Of a stretch of 15,497 nt of DNA, positions 7,710-15,030 are shown in pieces. The translations under genes and the position numbers were made by a program. A model generated the notes under the pieces. It saw only the letters and a list, made by a program, of their open reading frames with translations, was not told where the DNA came from and searched no databases. The DNA is taken from positions 1-15,497 of the forward strand of contig JAEDJH010000037.1 in assembly GCA_016296415.1 (NCBI GenBank), written 5' to 3'. Every line of letters starts with the position of its first letter. The stretch's first letter is position 1. This stretch comes from Clostridia bacterium (GTDB lineage: Bacteria > Bacillota > Clostridia > Christensenellales > CAG-138).

Positions 7710-8036
7710 TTATATCGGTGTTTGTATCAAGCCGACATTGCCGCCGAGTCTGGATTTCCATTTAAAAAGCCGTGCTCGGATATGGGCGTCATATTCGGCG
7801 TCGTCGGTCATTGCCGAAAGCGGGGCAATGCCTTCCTGCGGGCTGAACTCCTCAAGAACCTCGAACCGAAGCTCATCACCGTGCTCGTTATAGAAGCTTT
7901 GCAGGGGCTTATATGAGCAGGCGTTAAGCTTCAATTCGAATTTCAGTCGCTTTAGTGTACCTTCGATATTATGCGAAAAGCCGATATAGGAATCGGCGTT
8001 TTCGTAATATAGTCTATATATTCCCTTGGTGGGCAT
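7710..8036 (-). CDS. Small GIY-YIG-like protein
   Basis: This 108-residue protein is essentially one GIY-YIG-like module: KGIYRLYY (4-11), YIGFS.NIE (17-25), then a helix, FYNEHGDELRFEVLEEF (48-64) with the catalytic-type glutamate in LEE. In active members such as the T4 intron nuclease I-TevI, the NI/DF-E-x-R segment carries an essential arginine; here the equivalent position reads NIEGTL, so that arginine appears to be missing (Lys29 or Arg30 might substitute). It may be a degenerate or non-nuclease member. I chose ATG 8036, one base after the TGA of the PrsA-like gene, rather than an upstream start at 8090 within that gene. The spacing implies translational coupling. Confidence 0.72.
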   Translation of the reverse strand: MPTKGIYRLYYENADSYIGFSHNIEGTLKRLKFELKLNACSYKPLQSFYNEHGDELRFEVLEEFSPQEGIAPLSAMTDDAEYDAHIRARLFKWKSRLGGNVGLIQTPI

Positions 8037-8037
8037 A

Positions 8038-9291
8038 TCAGCTGAGTCCAACGTAACGGATGCGGCTGGTGTAACGCTTGATGGGTGCATTCTCGACCCA
8101 ACCAGCGAGCGTTTCGCTGTAAAGCTTATCCTCAGCCTGTTTCAGCAGGAAAGCATGAATGTCTTCCTTGGCGTCATCAAAGGAGATCTCGGTGCTTTCG
8201 ACCTTCTCAATCAGCTTGATGATGTGGATACCCTTGCCGCCGTTGCTGTCGGTGGTGTCAAAGGGTTCGCTGTAATCTCCAACCTCGCTGAGTGCGAGAG
8301 CGGCCTCGGCCCAACCCTCAAAATACTTGTCGATGATGGACTCGTGTACAAGATAGCCTTCGGTCTTGAAGGGTTCGGTTTCCATGCCGGTATCCTCGCC
8401 GTACTCCTCGATAAGAGCATCGAAGTCGGCACCTTCGGCAAGCTTGCCCTGAATGGTCTCGATGAGGTCACGGGCTTCCTGCTCGGTCTTTTTGGTGGAA
8501 GTGCCTTCGGTGTCGGTGGTTTTGTCATCCTCGGACGCATAGGGGATATAGATATGCTTGACGCGGATGTAACCCTCGGGGATGTAGTTGGGCTTAAGGT
8601 AGCCGGACTCTACGCCGTAGTTGAGGTAGTAGGTATAATCCTCATAATACTTGGCGGGAGTTTCTTCGTAGTTCTTTTTCTGCTCTTCAAGCTTGTCGCT
8701 GTAATGCTTTTCAACTTCCTCGTCGGTGACGGAAGCACCCGCTTTTACATTTTCGATAAGCTTTTCGGCACGCATATTGTCAATGGCGTTTTCAAGAAGC
8801 TGAGCCTTATAGGACTCGACGGTGTAGCCGGTGGTCTTGAGATCCTCGGTGAAAAGCTCAAGCTCTGCGTTCTGCTTTTCTATCTCATCGGTGATGGAGG
8901 AGGGGATCATGGTTTCATATTGCTTAAGGGCGGATGCGAATGCCTCGTCTGCATCCTTCTGAGCTTCCTGCATATCTTCCTCGGTAAGCTCAATGCCCTG
9001 CTCCTTAGCCTCATAGATCAAAACCGCATTGGAGATGGTCTGCTCCAAAACCCAGTCCTGGAAGTCCATAAGTCCTTCGGGGGTGCTGGTATCGTAGCCC
9101 ATATAGGGTGCATAGGCTGCATAGCTGCTGTAAAGGCTATAATACTGTGAAAGGTTTACTTTGACGCTGCCGACCTTGGCAACAACGGGGTCCTCTATAA
9201 CAGCGGAGCAACCGGAAAGCATCCCGACGAAAAGTACTGCAGTAAGGATGAATGCAGCAATACGCAAGGATACTGTCTTTTTGGTCGTCAT
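8038..9291 (-). CDS. PrsA/SurA-like peptidylprolyl isomerase lipoprotein (copy 1)
   Basis: The 417-residue protein has a lipoprotein signal: basic MTTKKTVSLR, a hydrophobic core, and the lipobox L25-S-G-C28, so it should be lipid-anchored on the outer face of the membrane. A SurA_N-like helical chaperone region (about 35-225) is followed by a parvulin-type rotamase domain (about 242-361: VKHIYIPYA, then EGADFDALIEEYGED, then GIHIIKL), split by a low-complexity Thr/Lys/Asp insert (253-270). A C-terminal helical tail follows. The expected role is folding of exported proteins. It has its own strong promoter and AGGAG-type ribosome binding site and leads the operon with the GIY-YIG-like, yitT and alaX-type genes. 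It is clearly paralogous to the gene at 9419-10657. Rotamase activity is not assured. Confidence 0.9.
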   Translation of the reverse strand: MTTKKTVSLRIAAFILTAVLFVGMLSGCSAVIEDPVVAKVGSVKVNLSQYYSLYSSYAAYAPYMGYDTSTPEGLMDFQDWVLEQTISNAVLIYEAKEQGIELTEEDMQEAQKDADEAFASALKQYETMIPSSITDEIEKQNAELELFTEDLKTTGYTVESYKAQLLENAIDNMRAEKLIENVKAGASVTDEEVEKHYSDKLEEQKKNYEETPAKYYEDYTYYLNYGVESGYLKPNYIPEGYIRVKHIYIPYASEDDKTTDTEGTSTKKTEQEARDLIETIQGKLAEGADFDALIEEYGEDTGMETEPFKTEGYLVHESIIDKYFEGWAEAALALSEVGDYSEPFDTTDSNGGKGIHIIKLIEKVESTEISFDDAKEDIHAFLLKQAEDKLYSETLAGWVENAPIKRYTSRIRYVGLS

Positions 9292-9349
9292 AATATAATC
9301 TCCTTCAAACTTTCTTTTGTGAATTACATTATATAATCACACTCAGAAC

Positions 9350-9378
9350 ATTTTATATAAATGTTTCTCTTATGTCAA
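9350..9378 (-). promoter_or_regulatory. Strong sigma-A type promoter of PrsA-like copy 1
   Basis: On the minus strand a perfect TTGACA (9373-9378), a 17-bp spacer and TAAAAT (9350-9355) lie about 60 bp before the start codon. The -35 shares two bases with a long inverted repeat at 9377-9408. Confidence 0.8.
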
Positions 9379-9408
9379 TCAATAAATGAGGGTTTTCACT
9401 TATTGATT
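9377..9408. repeat. 13-bp inverted repeat abutting a -35 box
   Basis: AATCAATAAATGA and TCACTTATTGATT (arms of 13, with one wobble position) flank a six-base centre. The repeat begins 11 nt after the stop of PrsA-like copy 2 and its other end overlaps the -35 box of copy 1. In the minus-strand direction no T-tract follows, so it is a poor intrinsic terminator for copy 2; it could be a protein-binding operator or a 3'-end hairpin. Confidence 0.65.
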
Positions 9409-9418
9409 ACATTTTGTT

Positions 9419-10657
9419 TTACTTTTCGGAACCGACGGACATATACACGTCTTCGTATATCTCCAGCGGATATATGTCCCGAAGCTCATTGACTCTTGCC
9501 TCAAGGTTGTCACGCTGCTTTTGACCCAAAAGACCGCTGCTGAGTATCGTGCTCAATTCATCGGTATATTCGATCGTGCCGCTTTCAAGGCGACCTGTGA
9601 GCTGTATTATGTGTATCGCCTTGCTTCCGTTGTATTCGGTGTAAAAGGGCTCGGTAACATCGCCGATGTTCTGCAGTGACAGAGCCTGCTCGGCCCAACC
9701 CTCGTAGAAGTTGTCGATTATGGCTTCGTGAACGTAATACCCGATGGTCTTGTAAGGTTCAGCCTGCATACCGGGATCCTCGCCGTATTTCTCGATAAGC
9801 GCATTAAAGTCTGCACCGGCGTCGAGCTCACGCTGAATTTCATTTACAAGAGCTTCGGCGTCGGTTCGGGAGCGCTCACCCTCGGCTAAGGTTTCGCCGT
9901 CCTCCTTGAAGGCGATATAGATGTGCTTTACGCTGATATAGCCTTCGGGGGTGTACAGCGGGCGAAGATACCCGTTTTCCTCACCGTAATTCATATAATA
10001 GGAATGCGTGGTGTAAAAGTTGCCGGGGTTTGCATCAAAGTCTGCCTTCTGCTGGGCGGCAATTTCGTCGAAGTATTCGCGTACCTCGTTCTCGGTTACG
10101 GAGACCATTGAATGAAAATGCTGAATGACCTTTGAAATGACAGCTTCCTTTTTGGCGTTCATACGCAGCTTTTCCTTGTATTCGGAAATAGTTATGCCGA
10201 GATCCTTTGCAAGACCCTCCGAGAGAAGCTTTTCCTTTGCGGCGAGTTTTTCCGCCTCGTCCGTAAGGGACTGGTCGATTTGCGATGCGAAGCGTTCGAG
10301 CATGCCGTTATAGGTGCTTTCGGCGGTTTCCTCGGCGGTTTTTATCTCATCATCGGTCAAGCTCATTCCGTTTTCATCGGCATAGTACTGCAGTATCATG
10401 TCTGCGGAAAGCTGGGTTATAGACCATTCCTTATACGCCTTCACGCCATCATCGGTGCTGAGGTCGAAGCCGAAGCTCGGGGCATACTGCATATAGGCGT
10501 TATAGAAATCGTCATATTCGGATTTTGTTATTTGGTATTTGCCAAGCTTGGCAACAATAGGCTCATCGGCATCCTTGGTACCGCATCCCGTGAATGCGGC
10601 GGCAAAAAGCAGCGACGCAAAAAGTATCGCAAAAATGCGTGTGATCGTTTTTTTCAT
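9419..10657 (-). CDS. PrsA/SurA-like peptidylprolyl isomerase lipoprotein (copy 2)
   Basis: The 412-residue protein has the same plan as the neighbour at 8038-9291. It has a lipoprotein signal with lipobox F22-T-G-C25, a SurA_N-like helical region, and a parvulin-type domain (VKHIYIAF, then AGADFNALIEKYGEDPGM, then AIHIIQL). The two proteins share runs such as EGYI.VKHIYI, ADF.ALIE.YGED and YEGWAE, so they derive from a tandem duplication. They differ in the insert in the rotamase domain and in the C-terminal tail, which points to divergence in client range. ATG 10657 has AAGGAG 7 nt upstream and a strong promoter. It appears to be a single-gene unit ahead of copy 1. Confidence 0.9.
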   Translation of the reverse strand: MKKTITRIFAILFASLLFAAAFTGCGTKDADEPIVAKLGKYQITKSEYDDFYNAYMQYAPSFGFDLSTDDGVKAYKEWSITQLSADMILQYYADENGMSLTDDEIKTAEETAESTYNGMLERFASQIDQSLTDEAEKLAAKEKLLSEGLAKDLGITISEYKEKLRMNAKKEAVISKVIQHFHSMVSVTENEVREYFDEIAAQQKADFDANPGNFYTTHSYYMNYGEENGYLRPLYTPEGYISVKHIYIAFKEDGETLAEGERSRTDAEALVNEIQRELDAGADFNALIEKYGEDPGMQAEPYKTIGYYVHEAIIDNFYEGWAEQALSLQNIGDVTEPFYTEYNGSKAIHIIQLTGRLESGTIEYTDELSTILSSGLLGQKQRDNLEARVNELRDIYPLEIYEDVYMSVGSEK

Positions 10658-10688
10658 TACAAAGCTCCTTTGTATATAGATGAATATA

Positions 10689-10716
10689 ATTATAAAATAA
10701 AGTTTCCCTTTGTCAA
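10689..10716 (-). promoter_or_regulatory. Strong sigma-A type promoter of PrsA-like copy 2
   Basis: On the minus strand TTGACA (10711-10716), a 16-bp spacer and TATAAT (10689-10694), both perfect hexamers, lie 31 bp before the start codon. The end of ylbJ is about 40 bp upstream; no terminator for ylbJ was seen between them. Confidence 0.85.
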
Positions 10717-10756
10717 TCGAGAGGACCGAAAATGAACAAAATATGATTGGTTTAAG

Positions 10757-11806
10757 CTATGTCCGTCTTGAAGCGGCGGCTGTTATCATCGTAGTGATGC
10801 CCATGGCGAGGGCGGATGCGGCAAATACGGCGCCGGACGGAAAAAGCCTTTGCGTTATTGCAGAAAAGTCCTGCTGTGCAATAAACACGGACGTGGTGTC
10901 TATGTCGAGAGCCTTACAGATGAGAAAAGCTGTAACGGCGGCAACAGGGGCGGAAATTGCTTTCAACGCCATATAGAGCTTCACGTCGGGTCGGAAAAAC
11001 GACAGCGACTGAAACAGTACGCATATACCGCCGAAGGAGATCACTGCGCTGACGGCCGCGCAGAGTACGGAGGGCGGCAATGCCGTTTCCGAAAGCACCT
11101 TGCAGCCGTTTGTCATTTCGAGAACGGAGGACAGTATGCCGAAGGGAAGGCAGTCGCTGTTCAAAAACTGCCGAAGCAGACCTATAATTACCGAAAAAAA
11201 CACTATCGAAGCGCATATACTGAGCGACGAAAGCATGCTTTCCTTCAATGCGGAGGACGCAAGCGAAAAAAATGACGGCGTTTCAATGACCGCTGATGTT
11301 CCGGACTTATGACGGGGTTCGGGAAAAATCAAAAATCCTGCTGCCATGATAATTGCGGAAGTAAGGTAATGTGCCGCACATATCGGCAGTATCAGCTCCT
11401 CAAAGCCCAGAATCGAGGAGCAGAGTGAGCCGGCAATGAACATTGGGCTTGCCATATTGCAGGAGGCGGATATTATCGTTGCGCCCCGCTTTGACATGAG
11501 CCCGCGCTCATATAAAAGCTTTCCGCACCTTGCGCCGGAGGGAATGCCGGATATTACACAAAGAAGGAATATAGGGAGTGAAATCATGGGAATACGCAAA
11601 TTGCGACGATTTTTTTTCAAAAGCCTCTCGAGGATGCCGCTTTCTCCGATGATGTGGGTACAAACCATAAAAGGAAAGACGGCAGGAAATATGCAGTCCA
11701 GCCAAAGGGTATAACCAAATGCGGCCGCCTCCATGCACGGTGAATAGAACAAAACCAATATGATGCAGAAAACGGCGAAAACGGCCGAAAGTATATAGGG
11801 CTTCAT
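10757..11806 (-). CDS. ylbJ: YlbJ-type sporulation integral membrane protein (nucleoside-recognition/Gate fold)
   Basis: The 349-residue polytopic membrane protein has many hydrophobic segments. It carries the YlbJ hallmarks SGIPSGARCGKLLYERG (86-102; compare SGYPSGAK in Bacillus) and SCNMASPMFIAGS (115-127; compare TNSSNPLFIFG). In Bacillus, ylbJ is a sigma-E-controlled gene needed for sporulation and sits near ylbM and ylbN, as here. The protein is somewhat shorter than the roughly 400 residues of the Bacillus version. I chose ATG 11806 because GGAGG (11813-11817) is 6 nt upstream; an in-frame ATG at 11845 has no such site. The ribosome binding site is caught in an 8-bp hairpin, implying translational control. 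It follows tmcAL by 48 bp and probably shares its transcript. The molecule transported or sensed is unknown. Confidence 0.85.
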   Translation of the reverse strand: MKPYILSAVFAVFCIILVLFYSPCMEAAAFGYTLWLDCIFPAVFPFMVCTHIIGESGILERLLKKNRRNLRIPMISLPIFLLCVISGIPSGARCGKLLYERGLMSKRGATIISASCNMASPMFIAGSLCSSILGFEELILPICAAHYLTSAIIMAAGFLIFPEPRHKSGTSAVIETPSFFSLASSALKESMLSSLSICASIVFFSVIIGLLRQFLNSDCLPFGILSSVLEMTNGCKVLSETALPPSVLCAAVSAVISFGGICVLFQSLSFFRPDVKLYMALKAISAPVAAVTAFLICKALDIDTTSVFIAQQDFSAITQRLFPSGAVFAASALAMGITTMITAAASRRT

Positions 11807-11811
11807 TGCGC

Positions 11812-11841
11812 ACCTCCGATTCATAATATTTGTTCGGAGGT
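11812..11841 (-). promoter_or_regulatory. Hairpin sequestering the ylbJ ribosome binding site
   Basis: On the minus strand ACCTCCGA (11841-11834) is perfectly complementary to TCGGAGGT (11819-11812), which contains the ylbJ GGAGG. The loop is 14 nt and AT-rich. If folded, the ribosome binding site would be blocked. The same left arm, extended to 12 nt, is also complementary to the tmcAL ribosome binding site. Confidence 0.6.
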
Positions 11842-11854
11842 TCATTTAGTACGT

Positions 11855-13084
11855 TTATACCAATAAAAACCGTCTTGAGAACTCGTTTGACGCACCGTTT
11901 CCCAAGTACAAAAGCGATTGCAGATCGGATGAGAGCACATCAAGGTTATGCAGCTTTAATGCAGTGCCGTCAAGCTGCGCAGCGTCCTTTGCGGAGGTTA
12001 TAACCGGAGCCGCAGCGGATTTTGCGAGAGAAGATAGCAAATCGGTGGAATCACGCCTTACGCCGAGAACTCTTATGTACGGGGCGGACGGCAGACTGTA
12101 GGCATCGGACTGAAGCTGCTTGTCAATGTCCAAAAGCACCGACATAAGACAACGGCGGATTTTTGCGTAGCTGTAACGCTTTGTCTTTATTAAGCCGGTA
12201 AGCTCCGCCATGCTGTGCGCTTTTTTCACGGCTTCGATTATGACGTTTTCAAGCCCCTCTGAAACCTCTGCATATTCGGATACACGACTGAGCGGCGTTG
12301 CAAGCACCTTGTACGCCAAGACCTTAAACAACGCATCATCTGAGACGGAAGCCAGCCGGATCTTGCCTTCGCATATATCATCGAAAACATGTTTCGGCAG
12401 GCATTTGGACATCAGAGCCTCGTCGAAGGTGCTCATGATATTCCTGCGTACGGCGGAAGCGCTCGGTATGCTGCCGAGTATTTCCGAATCTGTATGCTCG
12501 GACGCTTTTCGCTCCACCAAAAACGGTGACAGAACAGGGGTACGCCCATCAGGTGACAGCGAATGACACGCCCGAATGTATTCGATGCCGAGCAGAGCGT
12601 TCGGCTTGTCAAGAAGCATGGCGCAGTCGGGATATGCGAGCGAAACGGCGGCCTTGAATGCAGCGGGATAGGAGAGCCCCTTCGAAAGGCTTTGCATTAT
12701 CAGGAGGTCGAGCTGCTGCTTTTCTTCGCCGTTTATTTTGGCAAGAGTGTTCAGTGCCGAAAGGTCACGGCATTCGCTGCCGAAGCTGATTGAGTCGCAA
12801 AGTCCGGTTGCGGCAAGGATTTTCACGCCGCCCCTTGCAAACTGCTCGGCGGATGAGAGCGCAAATATCGCAGGAAGCTCGATAACCATAGCTGCTCCGC
12901 CCTTCAGAGCCCATTCGGCACGGCGCAGTTTATCAAAAAGAGCAGGCTCGCCCCGCTGAACGAAGCCGCCGCTCATAACGGCGATTATACGCTTTTTGCC
13001 GGTGATGCGCCTTGTCTGCTCAATATGGTACAGATGACCGTTGTGAAACGGGTTGTATTCAGCGATTATTCCGCAGCAATCCAT
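11855..13084 (-). CDS. tmcAL: tRNA(Met) cytidine acetate ligase TmcAL (YlbM)
   Basis: The 409-residue enzyme forms N4-acetylcytidine at the wobble position (C34) of elongator tRNA(Met). It uses acetate and ATP through acetyl-adenylate, unlike the acetyl-CoA dependent TmcA of E. coli. The nucleotidyltransferase-like N-terminus is plain: GIIAEYNPFHNGH with H14-N-G-H17 as the HIGH-type motif, then SGGFVQRGEPALFDK and the VIELP segment. Bacillus YlbM has a similar length. I chose ATG 13084, which gives MDCCGIIAEYNPF and has GGAGG (13094-13098) 9 nt upstream; the longer reading from 13168 would start upstream of the promoter -10. It is transcribed divergently from ackA and is followed by ylbJ. Confidence 0.94.
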   Translation of the reverse strand: MDCCGIIAEYNPFHNGHLYHIEQTRRITGKKRIIAVMSGGFVQRGEPALFDKLRRAEWALKGGAAMVIELPAIFALSSAEQFARGGVKILAATGLCDSISFGSECRDLSALNTLAKINGEEKQQLDLLIMQSLSKGLSYPAAFKAAVSLAYPDCAMLLDKPNALLGIEYIRACHSLSPDGRTPVLSPFLVERKASEHTDSEILGSIPSASAVRRNIMSTFDEALMSKCLPKHVFDDICEGKIRLASVSDDALFKVLAYKVLATPLSRVSEYAEVSEGLENVIIEAVKKAHSMAELTGLIKTKRYSYAKIRRCLMSVLLDIDKQLQSDAYSLPSAPYIRVLGVRRDSTDLLSSLAKSAAAPVITSAKDAAQLDGTALKLHNLDVLSSDLQSLLYLGNGASNEFSRRFLLV

Positions 13085-13138
13085 TAGACCGAACCTCCGA
13101 ACGGCGATGTGGGTGGCACACTGCCGTATTATGTGGGT

Positions 13139-13168
13139 ATTATACATTAAAAAAGGTAAATATATCAA
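13139..13168 (-). promoter_or_regulatory. Promoter of tmcAL-ylbJ
   Basis: On the minus strand TTGATA (13163-13168), an 18-bp spacer and a perfect TATAAT (13139-13144) lie about 55 bp before the tmcAL start. Its -35 is five bases from the -35 of the divergent ackA promoter. Confidence 0.7.
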
Positions 13169-13173
13169 TTTAG

Positions 13174-13203
13174 TTGTTCAATATCCGAAAATTATGGTAT
13201 AAT
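13174..13203 (+). promoter_or_regulatory. Promoter of ackA
   Basis: TTGTTC (13174-13179), an 18-bp spacer and a perfect TATAAT (13198-13203) with the extended TGG just before it. Reading the -35 as TGTTCA one base later gives a 17-bp spacer. The extended -10 probably compensates for the weak -35. Confidence 0.75.
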
Positions 13204-13246
13204 TCTATTCAGCATCATTCCAATTAACAGGAGGAGTATGTATAAA

Positions 13247-14446
13247 ATGAAAATTTTGGTTGTAAACGCCGGAAGCTCATCGCTCAAATATCAGCTTATT
13301 GATATGGACAGCCGTGATGTTATTGCAAAAGGTCTCTGTGAGCGTATCGGCATCGAGGGCTCGCTGCTCAAGTATAAGGGCGCAGGTCACTCTGTCGAGA
13401 TCCAGAGGAACATGAAGGATCATACCGATGCTATCCAGATGGTTCTTGATGCGCTTTCCGACAGCGAAAAGGGCGTTCTCAAGAGCATGGACGAAATCGA
13501 CGCAGTCGGTCACCGTATCGTTCACGGCGGCGAAAAGTTCTCCAAATCCGTTCTCATAACCGACGAGGTAATAAAAACCATCGAGGAGCTGACGGAGCTT
13601 GCGCCTTTGCACAATCCCGCCAACCTCATGGGCATCCGTGCCTGCAGGGCGATAATGCCCAACACCCCCATGGTAGGCGTTTTCGATACCGCATTCCATC
13701 AGACCATGCCGAAAGAGGCGTTCCTATACGGTCTGCCCTACGAAGCATATACCGAGCACATGATAAGAAGATACGGCTTCCACGGCACCTCTCATCAGTA
13801 CGTGTCCGGCCGTGCCGTCGCAATGCTGAACAAGCCTGTTGAGGATACAAAGATCGTTACCTGCCATCTTGGAAACGGCTCGAGCATCTCCGCGGTCAAG
13901 GGCGGAAGATCCATCGACACTTCGATGGGCTTCACTCCCCTTGAGGGCGTGCCGATGGGTACAAGATGCGGAAGTATGGATCCGGCGATAGTTACATATC
14001 TTATGGATAAGCTCTCCATGGATACAAAGGGAGTAAACGCTTACATGAACAAAAAGAGCGGCGTTTTGGGTCTTTCCGGCGTATCGAGCGACTTCAGGGA
14101 CGTTGAAGGCGCGGCAGCCGACGGCAATGAAAGGGCTGAGGCTGCGCTCAACTGCTTTGCATATAACGTAAAGAAGTATATCGGTGCCTATTCGGCGGCC
14201 ATGGGCGGACTTGACGCCATAGTATTCACCGCAGGCATCGGCGAAAACGACAGGGGAGTAAGAAAGGCCGTCCTTACGGGACTCGAGTATCTCGGCGTCG
14301 ATGCAGACTTTGAGTACAACGAAAATGCTCCCAGGGGCGAGGAAGTTGAAATTTCCAGACCGAACAGCAAAGTAAAGGTGTTCGTAATACCCACCGATGA
14401 GGAAATGGTGATTGCCAGCGACACTCTTAGTCTGATTTCAAAATAA
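13247..14446 (+). CDS. ackA: Acetate kinase
   Basis: The 399-residue cytoplasmic enzyme converts acetyl phosphate plus ADP to acetate plus ATP, reversibly, the ATP-yielding end step of acetate fermentation. Family motifs are intact: NAGSSSLKYQL (7-17), GHRIVHGGE with Arg90, the FDTAFHQTMP loop with catalytic Asp147, YGFHGTSH with His179, HLGNGSS (207-213), the MGTRCGSMDP segment with Arg240, and TAGIGEN near the end. These sit one residue before the Methanosarcina numbering, as expected for a normal enzyme. I chose ATG 13247 (MKILVVNAGSSS); ATG 13238 adds MYK and lies only 3 nt from AGGAGG, so it is less likely. No pta gene is adjacent within the window. ackA is followed by DUF177 and rpmF with no terminator seen. 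Confidence 0.97.
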   Translation: MKILVVNAGSSSLKYQLIDMDSRDVIAKGLCERIGIEGSLLKYKGAGHSVEIQRNMKDHTDAIQMVLDALSDSEKGVLKSMDEIDAVGHRIVHGGEKFSKSVLITDEVIKTIEELTELAPLHNPANLMGIRACRAIMPNTPMVGVFDTAFHQTMPKEAFLYGLPYEAYTEHMIRRYGFHGTSHQYVSGRAVAMLNKPVEDTKIVTCHLGNGSSISAVKGGRSIDTSMGFTPLEGVPMGTRCGSMDPAIVTYLMDKLSMDTKGVNAYMNKKSGVLGLSGVSSDFRDVEGAAADGNERAEAALNCFAYNVKKYIGAYSAAMGGLDAIVFTAGIGENDRGVRKAVLTGLEYLGVDADFEYNENAPRGEEVEISRPNSKVKVFVIPTDEEMVIASDTLSLISK

Positions 14447-14450
14447 TTTG

Positions 14451-14479
14451 TTGACAAATCAGACCTTTGCATATAGAAT
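14451..14479 (+). promoter_or_regulatory. Promoter of the DUF177-rpmF pair
   Basis: A perfect TTGACA (14451-14456), a 17-bp spacer and TAGAAT (14474-14479) begin 4 bp after the ackA stop. The ribosomal gene pair can thus be transcribed independently of ackA, with read-through from ackA also likely. Confidence 0.75.
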
Positions 14480-14503
14480 ACTTTAGGTTATGAGGTATTT
14501 TCT

Positions 14504-15028
14504 GTGAAGCTTAACGTAGCGTTGCAAATCAAACTGCCCGGAAATGTCGGTTCTGCTGCCATTTCCGAGCGTATTGAGGACTTTGAATACTTTGGCAGGG
14601 TGATTTCCTTCAGCGAGCCCGCCAATGTGGAAGTCAGCTATGTTTATGACGGAACAGGCTTCACCGTAAGCGGTTCATTCCGCACCGTGCTTAATTCCTC
14701 CTGTGCCAGATGCGGCGAGGATTTTAAGGAGCCGTTTTCGTTTGACTTTAATGAGCGATTTGTAAGGAATCCCGTTGACGAGGACGAGTACAGCTATACG
14801 GGCAACACTATCGAACTCGATACGATGATCAGCGACAATATCTTGTTGAACCTGCCCATGTGGAGCGTCTGCAGCGACGACTGCAAGGGTAAATGTCCGA
14901 TTTGCGGATGTAATTTGAACATTGTGCAGTGCTCATGCGTGGCGGCAGAGGACGAGGTTGGGGAAAATGAAAAAAGAAACCCCTTTGCACAACTAATGAG
15001 CCTGATGAACGAGGATAAGGAGGTGTAA
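14504..15028 (+). CDS. ylbN: DUF177 family protein (YceD/YlbN)
   Basis: The 174-residue protein starts with GTG, with GAGG (14492-14495) 8 nt upstream. It has the DUF177 layout: an N-terminal beta-rich part, CARCGEDF (C67, C70), then the typical MWSVCSDDCKGKCPICGCNLN (119-139) and a trailing CSC. The cysteine cluster suggests zinc binding. DUF177 genes almost always precede rpmF in bacteria, and members have been linked to 23S rRNA accumulation, so a role in 50S assembly is likely but not proven for this group. It ends 2 nt before rpmF and its last codons contain the rpmF ribosome binding site, AAGGAGG, so the two are translationally coupled. Confidence 0.92.
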   Translation: MKLNVALQIKLPGNVGSAAISERIEDFEYFGRVISFSEPANVEVSYVYDGTGFTVSGSFRTVLNSSCARCGEDFKEPFSFDFNERFVRNPVDEDEYSYTGNTIELDTMISDNILLNLPMWSVCSDDCKGKCPICGCNLNIVQCSCVAAEDEVGENEKRNPFAQLMSLMNEDKEV

Positions 15029-15030
15029 TT

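Noticed and set aside
7710..8036. A homing endonuclease or mobile intron
   Set aside because: Only a single, probably catalytically altered GIY-YIG-like module is present. It has no DNA-binding region, sits tightly in an operon and has no intron or insertion boundaries around it.
8026..9150. A 374-codon plus-strand open frame opposite PrsA-like copy 1
   Set aside because: It is antisense to a well-supported lipoprotein gene. The hydrophobic-looking translation is what results from reading Glu/Lys/Asp-rich codons backwards.
13085..13168. N-terminally longer TmcAL starting at 13168
   Set aside because: The extra 28 residues are not like the family N-terminus and would cover the promoter. ATG 13084 has a good ribosome binding site.
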